Below, one piece after another: positions 51,369-62,137 of a DNA stretch of 64,000 bases. Below the pieces are notes generated by a model. It had not been told where the DNA came from and did not search any database. It saw only the letters and a list, made by a program, of their open reading frames with translations. This stretch comes from Amycolatopsis palatopharyngis (GTDB taxonomy: Bacteria; Actinomycetota; Actinomycetes; Mycobacteriales; Pseudonocardiaceae), in NCBI RefSeq assembly GCF_003385185.1, contig NZ_PQHZ01000034.1, positions 1 through 64,000 on the forward strand, in the 5' to 3' direction. Made by a program: the position numbers and the translations under genes. Each line of letters opens with the position of its first letter. The first letter of the stretch is position 1.

Positions 51369-52244
51369 TCACTCCAGCGGCAACGGAATTGTCCCTCCGG
51401 TGGCCGCCCGCAGCGCGTCGCGCATCGCCTCCCGCGGCGCCGGCTGCCCGGTGAACTGCTCCACCTGCCCGAAGGCCTGGTGCAGCAACATGTCCAGACC
51501 GGTCGCGAGCCTGCCGCCCCGCTGCGCTACCGCACGGGCCAACGGAGTGGGCCACGGGTCGTAGATGACGTCCAGCAGGCAACGGGCACCTGCCAGATCC
51601 TCGAGGTGCGGCTCGACCGCGGCCGAAGGGACGGTGCTCACCAACACCGGAGCCAGCGCCAGTTCGGCGAACTCCACTTCGGACCACCGCAACACCTCGA
51701 CGGCTAGGCCCACTTCGGCAGCCGCGGCCGAGGTCTCCTCCGCTCGCGCCGGATCGCGTACCACCAACCGGACGCCGGTCAGGCCCAGTTCCGCGAACGC
51801 GACGGCGGCGGCAGCGGCCGTACCGCCCGCCCCCAGCACCACTCCGGCCGCGTCCGGATCCGTACCGCGAAATCCACCCGCCGAACGCAGGGCGCCCACC
51901 ACCCCGTCCACATCGGTGCAGTCCGCCCGCCAGCCGGAGTCGCATGGGACGAGCGTGTTCGCCGCGCCTACCGCCGCCGCCCTCGGCGTCACCTCCGCCG
52001 CCACGGCGAGGGCCGCACGTTTGCCGGGCATCGTCACCGACAGTCCCGCCCACTCCGGTCCGAGTCCCCGCACGAACCCGGGTAGCCCCGCCGCGTCCAT
52101 CTCGATCCGGTCATAGGTCCAGCCGGTCAGCCCGAGTGCCTGGTAGGCCGCACCGTGCAGCACCGGCGAGAGCGAATGCTCGACCGGCTTCCCGAGGACG
52201 GCGGCGCGGCCCGGCGCCTCTGCGTGCGATGGCTCAGTAGGCAC
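51369..52244 (-). CDS. aroE: Shikimate dehydrogenase
   Basis: AroE reduces 3-dehydroshikimate to shikimate. The 291-residue enzyme shows the substrate site LGKPVEHSLSPVLHGAAY, VTMPGKRAAL with the catalytic Lys, GAANTLV, the nucleotide loop VLGAGGTAAAAAVAF and DMLLHQAFGQVEQF. The GTG at 52244 overlaps the mltG end by 11 bp. It completes the shikimate enzymes aroQ, aroB, aroK and aroC found 10 kb away. Confidence 0.94.
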   Translation of the reverse strand: MPTEPSHAEAPGRAAVLGKPVEHSLSPVLHGAAYQALGLTGWTYDRIEMDAAGLPGFVRGLGPEWAGLSVTMPGKRAALAVAAEVTPRAAAVGAANTLVPCDSGWRADCTDVDGVVGALRSAGGFRGTDPDAAGVVLGAGGTAAAAAVAFAELGLTGVRLVVRDPARAEETSAAAAEVGLAVEVLRWSEVEFAELALAPVLVSTVPSAAVEPHLEDLAGARCLLDVIYDPWPTPLARAVAQRGGRLATGLDMLLHQAFGQVEQFTGQPAPREAMRDALRAATGGTIPLPLE

Positions 52245-54000
52245 CGCGGGCCTGTGCTTCGCGCCGGTTCTGGTTGTGTTCCTCGTTGGTCTCGGCGAAG
52301 CAGGACAGCCCGTTCTTCTCGCACTTGACGAAGAAGAGGATGTCGCCGTCCGCGGGTTCGAGCGCGGCCTTGATGGCCTCCGGGCTGGGCGCGGAGATCG
52401 GCGTGGGCGGCAGGCCCGTGTTGCGGTAGGTGTTGTACGGACCGGCCCGCTCACGATCCTCGGGCTTGGTCCGCACCACCGGCCGGTCCAGCGCGTAGTT
52501 GACGGTCGAGTCCAGTTCGAGGCGCATGTCCTTGTCGAGGCGGTTGTAGATCACCCGGGACACCTTCTCGAAGTCCTGCTTGACGGCCTCCCGCTCGATC
52601 AGGGACGCGATCACCAGGATCTCGTACGGCGTCTTTCCGGTGCCCTCCGCGGCATCCGGCAGTCCCGTGGCCTCCAGCCGGGTGGCCGAGGCGGTCAGCA
52701 CCGCCGAAAGCAACTTCTCCGCGGTCTGCCCGGGACGCACGTCGTACACGCCGGGCGCGACGAGTCCCTCGATCCTGCGTGCGCCCTCGGCCTTCGACGC
52801 GTCCCGCACAGCCCACTGCGGTGCACCCATCGCCGCGAGGTCCGCCTCCGCGGCGACCGAGCGGAGTTCCTCGACCGGGATACAGGTGCTCGTGCCGTTG
52901 AGTTCGGCGCAGGACGCGTCGGACAGCAGTTTCAGCACACCAGGGGCGGCCGAGCCATCCGGCAGTGTGACGTCCTCCAGTTGGGTACCCGCGCGGATCT
53001 GCAGTTCGCCGACCCGCGCGGCAGGCTCGATCATCCGGCTGACCGCGGCCGCGCCGGACATCTTGGTCTTGAGCACGTAGTACCCGGGCTGCACGCTGCG
53101 GATCTGTTCCTCGTCCGCGCCTGCCTTCACGAACGCCTTCGCACTCGCGACCACGTCCTTCTCCTGCAGGGTGGCGGCGATGGCGTTGGTCGAGTCCCCC
53201 TTCTCGACCTGGATCAGGACGTCGGTCTCACCCGCGCCCTCGTAGTCGTCGTAGCCGAAGATCTCGGTGATGCCGTACCAGGCACCGCCCGCGAGCAACA
53301 CGATGACCGCGATGGCCGCGAGCCAGCCGAACGACCGCTTCGTCCGGCCGCCACGGCGACCGCGCCCCAGGTCGTCGCGATCGTCGTCGAAGTACTCCGG
53401 TTCGGCGCGGTCCTCGTCCTCGAAGTCCCCGTACTCGTCCTCGGCGTCGTCCAGGTACTCGTCCTCGGCGTCGTCCCGGCCGTCGTAGTCCGCGTAGTCG
53501 TCCTCGTCCGCGTAGTCCTCCGCGTACTCATCGGCAGGATCGGCCGGCGCGAGCTGTTCCGGGTCGAGCCGGAGCAGCTCGGTCGGCCGCTCATCCGGTG
53601 GTGGTCCCGCCGGCCGGAGCCTGCGCCGCCCGCTGGAATGAGACGGGGGCGCCGCCGTGAGATCGCCGGTGTGCCCACCGTCGTCCGGCCTTACCGCCGG
53701 TCGCCGAGGCGGCAGGGGACGGCCCGGTGGAGGTGGTCCGCCCTGGGGGACTCCGGGGGGCGGTGGTCCCGGACGCCGTGGCGGTCGCGGCGGTGGCGCA
53801 CCGGGAGGTGGCGGTTGCTGCCCCGTGGGAGCTGGCGGGACCGGGGGCCCAGAAGGAGGCGGCTGGATGGGGGGTGGCGGTACCGGTGCGTGTGCCTGGT
53901 GCGCCGGCCCCGGAGGGCCCGTGGGACCTGGTGGACCTGGCGGGCGTGGTGGCCGCAACCTGCGCCTGCCCCCGGTGCCATCGCTCGGTGGAGTGGTCAT
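52234..54000 (-). CDS. mltG: Endolytic murein transglycosylase MltG
   Basis: MltG cuts nascent glycan strands and limits their length. The 588-residue protein is far longer than E. coli MltG (340): a proline-rich, collagen-like tail (about 15-105), an acidic Asp/Glu/Tyr stretch (155-211), a basic stop (212-222), one membrane helix (224-243), then the extracellular LysM-like and YceG domain. The catalytic Glu is about 469 in [10 protein letters not shown], with [15 protein letters not shown] further on. ATG at 54000 overlaps the ruvX stop (ATGA). Confidence 0.94.
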   Translation of the reverse strand: MTTPPSDGTGGRRRLRPPRPPGPPGPTGPPGPAHQAHAPVPPPPIQPPPSGPPVPPAPTGQQPPPPGAPPPRPPRRPGPPPPGVPQGGPPPPGRPLPPRRPAVRPDDGGHTGDLTAAPPSHSSGRRRLRPAGPPPDERPTELLRLDPEQLAPADPADEYAEDYADEDDYADYDGRDDAEDEYLDDAEDEYGDFEDEDRAEPEYFDDDRDDLGRGRRGGRTKRSFGWLAAIAVIVLLAGGAWYGITEIFGYDDYEGAGETDVLIQVEKGDSTNAIAATLQEKDVVASAKAFVKAGADEEQIRSVQPGYYVLKTKMSGAAAVSRMIEPAARVGELQIRAGTQLEDVTLPDGSAAPGVLKLLSDASCAELNGTSTCIPVEELRSVAAEADLAAMGAPQWAVRDASKAEGARRIEGLVAPGVYDVRPGQTAEKLLSAVLTASATRLEATGLPDAAEGTGKTPYEILVIASLIEREAVKQDFEKVSRVIYNRLDKDMRLELDSTVNYALDRPVVRTKPEDRERAGPYNTYRNTGLPPTPISAPSPEAIKAALEPADGDILFFVKCEKNGLSCFAETNEEHNQNRREAQARGAY

Positions 54001-54494
54001 CGGCCCTCCCCCTCGACACGACGCAGGTGCGACGCACGTGCGTCGAGCCAGCCCTGCAGGATCTCGACCGCGGCCGCTTGGTCCACCACCGCCCGCTGCT
54101 TCCTGCCCTTCACCCCGCGCTGGGACAGCATTCGCGCCGCGCTCACCGTGGTGAGGCGTTCGTCGGCGAGGCGGACGGGAACCGGGTCGACCAGCCCGGA
54201 CAGCCGCTCGGCGTAGGTCACGGCGATCTCGGCCGCCGAACCGTGGCGGTCGGCCAATGTTCTCGGCAGTCCGACGATCACCTCGACCACCTCGTGTTCG
54301 ACGACGAGCTGGACGATCTGGTCGAGGTCGCTGTCCTTGTCCGCATCACGAGACAGGGTAACGAGGGGGCTCGCGAGAAACGGCGTGGGATCACTGAGTG
54401 CGACGCCGACCCGGACAGAGCCGACGTCGATGCCCAGTCGCCTGCCTGCCCCCGCGTCGTGCTCTCCAGGACGATCAGGACGGCGATTGCTCAC
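53997..54494 (-). CDS. ruvX: RuvX/YqgF Holliday junction resolvase-like protein
   Basis: This 165-residue YqgF-family RNase H-fold nuclease acts in pre-16S rRNA 5' processing or junction resolution. [16 protein letters not shown] supplies the first Asp, [11 protein letters not shown] the middle strand with Gly-Leu-Pro, and [17 protein letters not shown] the last Asp. GTG start overlaps the alaS stop (GTGA). It links alaS to mltG and aroE in one chain of overlapping genes. Confidence 0.94.
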   Translation of the reverse strand: MSNRRPDRPGEHDAGAGRRLGIDVGSVRVGVALSDPTPFLASPLVTLSRDADKDSDLDQIVQLVVEHEVVEVIVGLPRTLADRHGSAAEIAVTYAERLSGLVDPVPVRLADERLTTVSAARMLSQRGVKGRKQRAVVDQAAAVEILQGWLDARASHLRRVEGEGR

Positions 54495-57151
54495 CCGCGC
54501 GCCACCGCGTCACCCAGCAAACTGATCGCCCTGTCGATCCCATCCGGGTTCGTGCCGCCACCCTGGGCCATGTCTGCCTTGCCGCCGCCCCGGCCACCGA
54601 CCGCCTCCGCGAAAGCGGGAACCAGCTTGCCTGCCGCGAAACCCTTGTCTCGTGCGGTGGACGTCGTACCCACAACGAAACTGACCTTGCCCTCGGCTGG
54701 CGCGAACAGCGCCACGACTCCCGGCCTGGAACCGAGCCGGTTGCGCACCTCGCCTGCCAGCGCACGCAGTCCGGCAGCGTCGATCCCCTCGGCGATCTTC
54801 TCCGCCACCAGCGCCACGCCGCCGATGTCCTTCGCCGAGTCGGCGAGCGCACCGGCCGAACCGAGCACCTGCTGCGTGCGCAGCTGCTCGATCTCCTTCT
54901 CCGCGTTGCGCAGGCGGGTGAGAACGTCCTCGATCCGGCCTGGCAGCTGGTCGGTCGGCACCTTCAACGAGCCCGCCAGCTGCGAGACCAGTAACTGCTC
55001 CTTGCGCACGTGCCGCAGCGCGTCCTGCCCGACGAGGGCCTCCACCCGATGCACTCCGGACCCGATGGAGGAGTCGCCGACCAGCTTGACGAGGCCGAGC
55101 TGGCCGATTCGCCCGACGTGGGTACCGCCGCAGAGTTCCCGCGAGTACTCACCCATGTCGACGACGCGAACGTCGTTGCCGTACTTCTCCCCGAACAGGG
55201 CGACCGCGCCCAGTTCCAGCGCCTTGTCCTTCGTCGTGACGTAGGACTGCACCTCGACGTCGGTCTGCAGGTAGTCGTTGACCTCTTCCTCGACCTCGGT
55301 CAGAACGTCGGCCGACACACCACCGGACGAGGTGAAGTCGAACCGCATCCGCCCCGGCGCGTTGAGCGAGCCCGCCTGCGCGGCGCGCTTGCCGTAGGCC
55401 CCGCGCACCGCCGCGTGCACGAGGTGCGTGGCCGAATGTGAGCGGGCGATCGAGGCGCGCCGATCGGCATCCACCGAACCGGTGACCTCGGTGCCGAGAC
55501 CGAGTTCGCCGTCGACGACCTCGACCCGGTGCACGAACAGCCCGGGCACGATCTTCTGGACGTCGAGCACCTTCAGCTCGACCCCGGACCCGAGGAGAAC
55601 CCCGGTGTCCGCGACCTGGCCACCACTCTCGGCGTAGAACGGCGTGCGGTTCAGCACCACCTCCGCCTTCGTGCCCGCACCCGCACTACGGACGGGCGCA
55701 CCGTCGACCAGCAGTCCGAGCACTGTGGCGGTGGCCTGCAGGTCGGTGTAGCCGAGGAACTCGGTCTCGCCGCCGTCCTCGAGCAGCTGCCGGTACACCG
55801 AGAGGTCGCCGTGGCCGCTCTTGCGCGAGGCCGCGTCGGCCTTCGCCCGCTGCCGCTGCTCCTCCATCAGTGCGCGGAAGCCCTGCTCGTCCACCGTGAG
55901 CCCCTGCTCGGCGGCCATCTCCAGGGTCAGGTCGATCGGGAAGCCGTAGGTGTCGTGCAGCTGGAACGCCTTGTCGCCGGCGAGGATGCCTCCGCCGGAG
56001 GACTTGGTCTGCTCCGCGGCGAGATCGAAGATGCGCGAGCCGCTGGTGAGGGTGGCCAGGAAGGCTTCCTCCTCGCCGCGCATGATGTCGGAGATGCGGT
56101 CGAAGTCGCTGACCAGTTCCGGATAGGACGGGCCCATCGCGTCCCGGACGACGGTCGCGAACTCGGGCAGCACCGGCTCGTGTACGCCGAGCAGCCGCAT
56201 CGAGCGCACGATTCGGCGCAGCAGCCTGCGCAGCACGTAACCCCGGCCGTCGTTACCCGGGGTCACCCCGTCGCCGATCAGCATCATCCCGGAGCGCGCA
56301 TGGTCGGCCACCACCCGGAACCGCACGTCGTCGGTGTGGTCGGCGCCGTACCGGTGCCCGGAGATCTCCTCGGCCCTGGTGATCACCGGTCGGACGAGGT
56401 CGGTCTCGTAGACGTTCTCGACTCCCTGCAGCAAGGTGGCGACCCGCTCGACGCCCATGCCGGTGTCGATGTTCTTGGCGGGCAGCTCGCCGAGGATCGG
56501 GAAGTCCTTCTTGCCGCTGCCCTCACCCCGGATGTTCTGCATGAACACGAGGTTCCAGATCTCGATGTAGCGGTCCTCGTCGACGACCGGCCCGCCTTCG
56601 CGGCCGTACTCCGGGCCGCGGTCGTAGTAGATCTCCGAACACGGACCACACGGTCCGGGGACACCCATCGACCAGAAGTTGTCCACCATGTCGCGAGCCT
56701 GGATCCGGTCACTGGGCAGACCGGCGACCTTCTTCCACAACGCGGCCGCTTCCGCGTCGTCCTCGTACACCGTGGCCCAGATCCGCTCCGGGTCGAACCC
56801 GAAACCGCCCTGGTCCTGCGGCGAGGTGATCAGCTCCCAGGCGAGCTTGATCGCGCCCTCCTTGAAGTAGTCACCGAAGGAGAAGTTGCCGGCCATCTGG
56901 AAGAAGGTGTTGTGCCTTGTGGTCTTGCCGACCTCGTCGATGTCCCCGGTACGGACACACTTCTGCACGCTGGTCGCCCTCGGGTACGGCGGCGGGACCT
57001 CGCCGAGGAAGTACGGCTTGAACTGCACCATTCCCGCGTTGACGAAAAGCAGGTTCGGGTCGTCCAGGATCAGCGAGGCGCTGGGCACCTTGCTGTGTCC
57101 ATGCTGTTCGAAGTGTCGGAGGAACCGGCTGGCGATCTCGTGTGTTTCCAC
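54491..57151 (-). CDS. alaS: Alanyl-tRNA synthetase
   Basis: AlaRS charges tRNA-Ala. The 886 residues include class II motifs ([19 protein letters not shown]), the tRNA-recognition domain, the editing domain with [11 protein letters not shown] and [11 protein letters not shown] zinc ligands, and the C-terminal DHHA1 oligomer domain ([17 protein letters not shown]). GTG start at 57151 gives [19 protein letters not shown], typical of the family. All sites look intact. Confidence 0.98.
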   Translation of the reverse strand: METHEIASRFLRHFEQHGHSKVPSASLILDDPNLLFVNAGMVQFKPYFLGEVPPPYPRATSVQKCVRTGDIDEVGKTTRHNTFFQMAGNFSFGDYFKEGAIKLAWELITSPQDQGGFGFDPERIWATVYEDDAEAAALWKKVAGLPSDRIQARDMVDNFWSMGVPGPCGPCSEIYYDRGPEYGREGGPVVDEDRYIEIWNLVFMQNIRGEGSGKKDFPILGELPAKNIDTGMGVERVATLLQGVENVYETDLVRPVITRAEEISGHRYGADHTDDVRFRVVADHARSGMMLIGDGVTPGNDGRGYVLRRLLRRIVRSMRLLGVHEPVLPEFATVVRDAMGPSYPELVSDFDRISDIMRGEEEAFLATLTSGSRIFDLAAEQTKSSGGGILAGDKAFQLHDTYGFPIDLTLEMAAEQGLTVDEQGFRALMEEQRQRAKADAASRKSGHGDLSVYRQLLEDGGETEFLGYTDLQATATVLGLLVDGAPVRSAGAGTKAEVVLNRTPFYAESGGQVADTGVLLGSGVELKVLDVQKIVPGLFVHRVEVVDGELGLGTEVTGSVDADRRASIARSHSATHLVHAAVRGAYGKRAAQAGSLNAPGRMRFDFTSSGGVSADVLTEVEEEVNDYLQTDVEVQSYVTTKDKALELGAVALFGEKYGNDVRVVDMGEYSRELCGGTHVGRIGQLGLVKLVGDSSIGSGVHRVEALVGQDALRHVRKEQLLVSQLAGSLKVPTDQLPGRIEDVLTRLRNAEKEIEQLRTQQVLGSAGALADSAKDIGGVALVAEKIAEGIDAAGLRALAGEVRNRLGSRPGVVALFAPAEGKVSFVVGTTSTARDKGFAAGKLVPAFAEAVGGRGGGKADMAQGGGTNPDGIDRAISLLGDAVARG

Positions 57152-57268
57152 TGGCTTTCCTTGGTCGTACGGGCCGGCGCGCGAGAGGGTTCACGCGTAC
57201 CGGGCCGGGATGGCTGTGCGGGCCGGTCGAGGCGGAGGGAACCGCATCCCGGTCGAGGAGCGGTGCTG

Positions 57269-57595
57269 TCAGCCCTCCGCCCGGCGCGCTCGCCGGGGGC
57301 GCGGCGCCGGGGCCGCGTGCCTGCCGTTGACCGGCGAGGGCAGCGGCGACCGGCGCTCGACGGGCGTCACCCGGGACCGCTCCTCCACGACGTCGCTCAA
57401 CTCCTGCTCCCGCTCACTCATCCCGGCGCGCACGTCGGCACCGAACGTCCCGACGGCACCGGCGAGCTCCCGTATCGCTTCCCCCACATTCGAGGCTAAC
57501 CCCGCTGGGCTGGCCTGACGAGCGGTTTCCGTGGCCTTCCGGGACAGCGCGACACCGGTCACGACACCGACGCCTAGCCAGAACAGGCGCCTCAT
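57269..57595 (-). CDS. DUF6167-like small membrane protein upstream of alaS
   Basis: The 108-residue protein has an N-terminal membrane helix (LFWLGVGVVTGVALS) and a charged coiled region, then an Arg/Pro-rich tail. Such proteins sit directly before alaS in many actinobacteria. Function unknown. Its ATG overlaps the DUF948 gene's stop (ATGA), so the two are a pair; a gap of 117 bp separates it from alaS. Confidence 0.78.
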   Translation of the reverse strand: MRRLFWLGVGVVTGVALSRKATETARQASPAGLASNVGEAIRELAGAVGTFGADVRAGMSEREQELSDVVEERSRVTPVERRSPLPSPVNGRHAAPAPRPRRARRAEG

Positions 57596-57996
57596 CGCTT
57601 GGCACCCTTCCGCCTGCGGGAGTGCTTGCCCGGGTCGACGGCCTTGGCGTTGCGGCGGGCCTTCACCGCCTTGCTGATGCCGTAGGACAACGCCGCCGTC
57701 TTCACCAGCGGTCCGCCCAGTGTCGCGGTGAAGACCGACGACAGTGCCGAGACGTTGCCGGAGACCGCCTGCGCGTTGGCCGTGATGCCGTCAACCCGCT
57801 CGAGCTGGGTGTTGACATGGGTGATGGTGTCGTTGGCTCCGTGCAGCAGCGGATCCGTGTTCTCGTGCGCCTTGCGGATCGCGATCGTCGCCTCGTCCAG
57901 CGTGCGGCCGAGCTTGATCAACGGGATCGCCAGCAACAACACCAGCAGCACGAACGCGCCCGCGGCGACCAGTGCGGCGACCTGCCCTGCCGACAC
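57592..57996 (-). CDS. DUF948 domain-containing protein
   Basis: The 134-residue protein has an N-terminal membrane helix (about 8-28, AAGAFVLLVLLLAIPLIKL) and a helical coiled part (THVNTQLERVDGITANAQAV), followed by a very basic C-terminus (KHSRRRKGAKR). DUF948 is found in Firmicutes and actinobacteria, often in envelope or stress loci; no activity is known. GTG start at 57996; translation coupled to the DUF6167-like gene. Confidence 0.85.
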   Translation of the reverse strand: MSAGQVAALVAAGAFVLLVLLLAIPLIKLGRTLDEATIAIRKAHENTDPLLHGANDTITHVNTQLERVDGITANAQAVSGNVSALSSVFTATLGGPLVKTAALSYGISKAVKARRNAKAVDPGKHSRRRKGAKR

Positions 57997-58109
57997 GTGC
58001 CCTCCTCGAAATATCGGTGGCTGTGATCTCTTGAAGCGTTCTCTTGAAGCTCGTGGAATTGCCGGTCAGGCTACCGCGCGCGCCCGCGCCCGGCCGGGCG
58101 GCCCGCCGA

Positions 58110-59516
58110 TCACCCGCCCTTGGATCCGCCGCGAACGCTCCGCCGTAATTTCGGTACCCGCTCGGCGAGCGTACGTTCCGCACCGTGCTGGGTCGGGTTG
58201 TAGTAGTCCGCACCCACCAGCCCGTCCGGCGGATACTGCTGCGCCAGTACCCCTTCCGGGGCATCGTGCGGATACCGGTAACCCTGGGCGTTGCCCAGCT
58301 TCGCCGCCCCCGCGTAGTGGCCGTCACGCAGGTGTGGCGGGACGGTACCGATCCGGCCCGCGCGGACGTCGGCCAGCGCGGCGTCGATACCGGCGATGAC
58401 GGCGTTCGACTTCGGGGCCGTAGCCAGGTGCACAGTGGCCTGTGCGAGCGCGAGTCTGCCCTCGGGCATCCCGATGAACTGCACGGCGTGCGCGGCCGCC
58501 ACCGCCGACTGCAACGCGGTGGGGTCGGCCATGCCGATGTCCTCGCTCGCGTGCACGACGAGCCTGCGGGCCAGGAACCGCGGGTCCTCGCCCGCCTCGA
58601 TCATCCGGGCCAGGTAGTGCAGCGCGGCGTCCACGTCCGAACCGCGAATCGACTTGATGAACGCGCTGATGACGTCGTAGTGCTGGTCGCCGTCGCGGTC
58701 GTAGCGAACCGCGGCCTTGTCCACGGTCGACTCCACGGTGGCGAGGTCGATCGTGCGATGTTCGGTGGCACTCGCCGCGTCCGCCGCGGCCTCCAGTGCG
58801 GTCAGCGCGCGCCGCGCGTCCCCGGACGCCAGCCGCACCAGATGGTTCTCCGCGTCCTCGGTCAGCTCCAGACCGCCGCCGAGACCGCGTTCGTCGGCCA
58901 TCGCGCGCGCGATCAGCCCACGGACGTCGTCGTCGGTCAGCGGCCGCAGCTGCAACACCAGCGACCGCGACAGCAGCGGGGAAACGACGGAGAACGAGGG
59001 GTTCTCCGTCGTGGCCGCGACCAGCAGCACGGTCCGGTCCTCCACCGCGCCGAGCAACGCGTCCTGCTGCGTCTTGGAGAACCGATGTACCTCGTCGATG
59101 AACAGCACGGTGTTCTCGGCGTTGTAGTTGCGCCTGCGACGAGCCTCCTCGATGACGCCGCGGACCTCCTTGACGCCCGCGGACAGGGCCGACAGCGCCA
59201 CGAACCGGCGGCCGGTGGCGGTGGAGACCAGGTTGGCCAATGTGGTCTTTCCTGTTCCCGGTGGCCCGTAGAGCAGCACCGAGGCCGGAGCGGCGCCCTC
59301 GACGAGCCTGCGCAGCGGCGCACCCTCACCCAGCAGGTGCTGCTGCCCGACCACCTCGTCGAGCGAACGCGGGCGCATCCGCACGGCGAGCGGCGCCCCT
59401 GCGGGCACGGCAGCCGCACTTCGCCGCGCGGTGGCCGCTGGTGCGTCCGGCGGCTCCGGCGGCTCCGGCGGGGTGGCCAGGCCGGGGTTCACCGTGAACA
59501 GTTCGTCTTGTTCCAC
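58110..59516 (-). CDS. rarA: Replication-associated AAA ATPase RarA/MgsA
   Basis: RarA is a clamp-loader-like ATPase that acts at stalled forks, related to Mgs1/WRNIP1. The 468 residues show [18 protein letters not shown], Walker [15 protein letters not shown], Walker [21 protein letters not shown], sensor 1 AATTENPSF, and the C-terminal tetramer domain with [20 protein letters not shown] and [13 protein letters not shown] at 59516 gives the family length. A Pro/Ala-rich lead of about 40 residues precedes the core. Confidence 0.95.
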   Translation of the reverse strand: MEQDELFTVNPGLATPPEPPEPPDAPAATARRSAAAVPAGAPLAVRMRPRSLDEVVGQQHLLGEGAPLRRLVEGAAPASVLLYGPPGTGKTTLANLVSTATGRRFVALSALSAGVKEVRGVIEEARRRRNYNAENTVLFIDEVHRFSKTQQDALLGAVEDRTVLLVAATTENPSFSVVSPLLSRSLVLQLRPLTDDDVRGLIARAMADERGLGGGLELTEDAENHLVRLASGDARRALTALEAAADAASATEHRTIDLATVESTVDKAAVRYDRDGDQHYDVISAFIKSIRGSDVDAALHYLARMIEAGEDPRFLARRLVVHASEDIGMADPTALQSAVAAAHAVQFIGMPEGRLALAQATVHLATAPKSNAVIAGIDAALADVRAGRIGTVPPHLRDGHYAGAAKLGNAQGYRYPHDAPEGVLAQQYPPDGLVGADYYNPTQHGAERTLAERVPKLRRSVRGGSKGG

Positions 59517-59559
59517 GTATCGACGGTATCCCCCGCCGCCGACAGCGGTTGAGCCGACG

Positions 59560-60268
59560 GTGAACACCGTGGCCGTGGTCCACCGCGGCCGACCTGATCG
59601 TGCTCACCGGCGACATCGCCGCGGGCCCCCAACCGGTGGCGACGCTGGATCGGCTCATCGCGCTGGGCGAGCGGGTGCGGTGGGTCAGCGGCAACGCCGA
59701 TCGCGAGCTCGTCCAGTTGGCGCGGGGCGGCGAGACGACGATCCCCGACCCCATCGCGCCCTGGGCGGCGGCGGAGCTGACCAGCGCACACGTCGACCTG
59801 CTTGCGTCGCTTCCCGCGACCGGACGGATCCCGGTTCGCGGGCTCGGCACGGTGCTGTTCTGCCACGCGACTCCGCGCGGCGACGAGGAACTCGTGCTGG
59901 TCGACAGCTCGTACGAACGCTGGAGCGAGGTGCTGGGCGGGCTCGGCGCCGAGGTCTCCACCATTGTCTACGGGCACACCCACATGCCGTTCACCCGTGT
60001 GGTGAACCGCAGGCTCGCCGTGAATCCGGGCAGCGTCGGGATGCCGTACGGCTCCACGGGAGCGCACTGGGCGTTGCTCGGTGGTGCTTCCGGGCCGTCG
60101 GTCCAACTGCGCCGCACCCTGTTCGACGCCGAGGCCGCGTGCGAGTCCATTTCGGAGTCATCGGGCTACCCCGGTGTCGAGGCGTGGGCCGACTTCTTCG
60201 TCCGCTCCCCCGCTTCCGACAGCGAGGCACATCAGGCGTTCGCGCCGGGAGACGGCCGCAGGGCCTAG
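59560..60268 (+). pseudogene. Metallophosphoesterase with missing, frameshifted N-terminus
   Basis: From 59600 onward 222 residues encode a calcineurin-like phosphoesterase: [30 protein letters not shown] and YGHTHMPF are metal-site motifs II to V. Motif I (DxHGN) and the first helix are absent, and an in-frame TGA at 59561 closes the frame upstream. A GTG at 59560 in the next frame encodes VNTVAVV, which looks like the normal start of such proteins just before motif I. A short out-of-frame deletion is the simplest explanation. Without motif I the enzyme should be inactive. GTG at 59600 could still give a truncated protein. Confidence 0.65.
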
Positions 60269-60290
60269 TCGGCGCCCGCGACGACCGGTA

Positions 60291-61076
60291 TCACGGCTCG
60301 CGAAAGCCGAGCGCTGCCGAGATGCCCTGTGCCGCCCTGCTCACCACCGGCACCAGGCCACGCATCCGGGCGGCAGGCATGTACGGGCGGGTGGCGGACA
60401 CGCTGATCGCCCCGGCGATCGCGCCGCCCGCGTCCCGGATCGGCGCCGCGACGCAGCGGATTCCGGGTTCGTTGTCCTCGAGGTCCATGGTCGCCCCACG
60501 CTCGGCATAGTCCCGCATCCGGTCGAGGAACGACTCCAGGTCCTGCCGTTCCGCCCGCCGCGGGGCCACGGGTGTCTCGTCGCGGTAGAGCGGTTCCCAT
60601 TCGTCGGGTGCGTCCAGCAACAGGGCCATCCCCACGCCGGTGCGGGTCAACGGCATGCGATGACCGATGCGCGACCGCATCTCGGCCCCGCGTGATCCGG
60701 GCAGTTTGTCCAGGTAGAGCACGGACGACCCCTCCCGGACGGCGAGGTGCACGGTGTCGCGCAACTGTTCCGACAGCTCCTCGAGGACCGGCCTGGCCAC
60801 CACCGGCAGCGGGTTGCCGTGCAGCGCTTGGAAGCCGAGCTCGATCAGGGTCGGCCCCAGCGAGTAGCCGTCGCGTCCGGTACGGAGATATCCCTCCCGC
60901 ACCAACAGCTGGACCAGCCGATGTGCGGTGCTACGGCCCAGGCCGGTGCGCTCCGTCAGTGCCCGTAGGTCGGTGGCACCGCTGGCGACGGCACGAATCA
61001 CCGCCAGTCCACGAGCCAGCGTCTGGGTGCCCGGTGGCGGCGCTTCCGGCACGGGAGAAGCAGGATCGGACGTCAC
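60291..61076 (-). CDS. IclR family regulator of the galactonate genes
   Basis: The 261-residue regulator has a winged helix-turn-helix (about 18-78: TQTLARGLAVIRAVAS, LGRSTAHRLVQLLVREGYLR) and an IclR ligand domain (YLDKLPGSRGAEMRSRIGHR, PGIRCVAAPIRDAGGAIAGA). Being divergent from dgoK-dgoA-dgoD, 65 bp apart, it is the likely local regulator responding to galactonate or a breakdown product. GTG start at 61076. A GGAAC-GGA-GTTCC palindrome lies in the shared promoter region. Confidence 0.88.
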   Translation of the reverse strand: MTSDPASPVPEAPPPGTQTLARGLAVIRAVASGATDLRALTERTGLGRSTAHRLVQLLVREGYLRTGRDGYSLGPTLIELGFQALHGNPLPVVARPVLEELSEQLRDTVHLAVREGSSVLYLDKLPGSRGAEMRSRIGHRMPLTRTGVGMALLLDAPDEWEPLYRDETPVAPRRAERQDLESFLDRMRDYAERGATMDLEDNEPGIRCVAAPIRDAGGAIAGAISVSATRPYMPAARMRGLVPVVSRAAQGISAALGFREP

Positions 61077-61115
61077 GTTCTGATCCTACATATAGGGACC
61101 GTGTTCGCATTATTG

Positions 61116-61128
61116 GGAACGGAGTTCC
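61116..61128. promoter_or_regulatory. Candidate IclR operator of the dgo genes
   Basis: GGAAC and GTTCC flank a 3-nt centre, a short palindrome of the size bound by IclR regulators, in the 65-bp gap between the regulator and dgoK. The assignment rests on position and symmetry only. Confidence 0.4.
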
Positions 61129-61141
61129 ACAGTATCCGCTC

Positions 61142-62137
61142 GTGAGCGACGACAGTGGTAGTCCGAGCCTGATCGCACTGGACTGGGGATCCTCCACCCA
61201 GCGCGCCTGGCTGCTCGACGACGACGGACGGATCCTCGCGGCCCGCAGGCCAGGACAAGGCCTGTTCGCCACCACGGCCGAGATCGATCCGGGTGACCCG
61301 CGGGCCAGGGCACAGGCCTACGAGGACGCCTTCCATGCCGTCTGCGGCGACTGGCTCGCCGCGGATCCGGATGTGCCGGTGATCGCCTGCGGCATGGTCG
61401 GCAGCGCGCACGGCTGGGCCGAGGCCGGTTATCTGACCGTGCCCACCGCGCTGCGGTTCGGGCGCGAGGCGCTGGTGCCGGTGACCCACCGGCGAGGTGT
61501 CGTACACCTCGTGCCCGGCCTGCGGATCCCTTCCGCTGACATGCTGCCCGGCGACGTCATCCGGGGTGAGGAAACTCAGGTTGTCGGTGCACTGGACATG
61601 ATCGGCGGACTCTCTGGCGCGGTCACCGTGATTCTGCCCGGCACCCACAGCAAGTGGGTTCGGGTGGGCGACGGGACGGTCTGTTCGTTCGAGACCGCGC
61701 TGTCCGGTGAACTGTTCGGGCTACTCACCCGGCAGGGCATTCTCGCCCGTACCGCGGCCGATCCGGTGCGCGACGACGCCGCGTTCGCCCGCGGGCTCGC
61801 TGCCGGGTCGCCCGGGGTGTCCAGGGGGTTGTCCACCGAACTGTTCGGTGCACGGCCGCTCGTTCTGGACGGTGCGCTCGCCCCGGCTTCGGTGCCGGAC
61901 TACATCTCCGGCGTGGTGATCGCCGACGAGGTCGGCCACCTCATGTCCGAATCGGACCGCCGGCACCGGGTGGTGCTGTGTGGCACCGCTGATCTGTGCC
62001 GGCGGTACTCGTCGGCGCTGGCCGGGTACGACATCGAGCCCATCGTGCTGACCGAGGAGGTCGCGGCACGCGGTCTGTGGCGTATCGCGGTGGCGACAGA
62101 ACTGGTGAGCGACAGGGAAAGGACACCGAACACATGA
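61142..62137 (+). CDS. dgoK: 2-dehydro-3-deoxygalactonokinase
   Basis: DgoK phosphorylates 2-keto-3-deoxygalactonate in the De Ley-Doudoroff pathway. The 331 residues contain the ATP/sugar motif LIALDWGSSTQRAWLLDDDG, GMVGSAHGWAEAGYLTVP, LPGTHSKWVRV with substrate contacts, and the C-terminal VLCGTADLCRRYSSAL. GTG at 61142 is chosen; the reading frame above it is a shadow of the IclR gene. The stop overlaps dgoA (ATGA). Confidence 0.93.
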   Translation: MSDDSGSPSLIALDWGSSTQRAWLLDDDGRILAARRPGQGLFATTAEIDPGDPRARAQAYEDAFHAVCGDWLAADPDVPVIACGMVGSAHGWAEAGYLTVPTALRFGREALVPVTHRRGVVHLVPGLRIPSADMLPGDVIRGEETQVVGALDMIGGLSGAVTVILPGTHSKWVRVGDGTVCSFETALSGELFGLLTRQGILARTAADPVRDDAAFARGLAAGSPGVSRGLSTELFGARPLVLDGALAPASVPDYISGVVIADEVGHLMSESDRRHRVVLCGTADLCRRYSSALAGYDIEPIVLTEEVAARGLWRIAVATELVSDRERTPNT

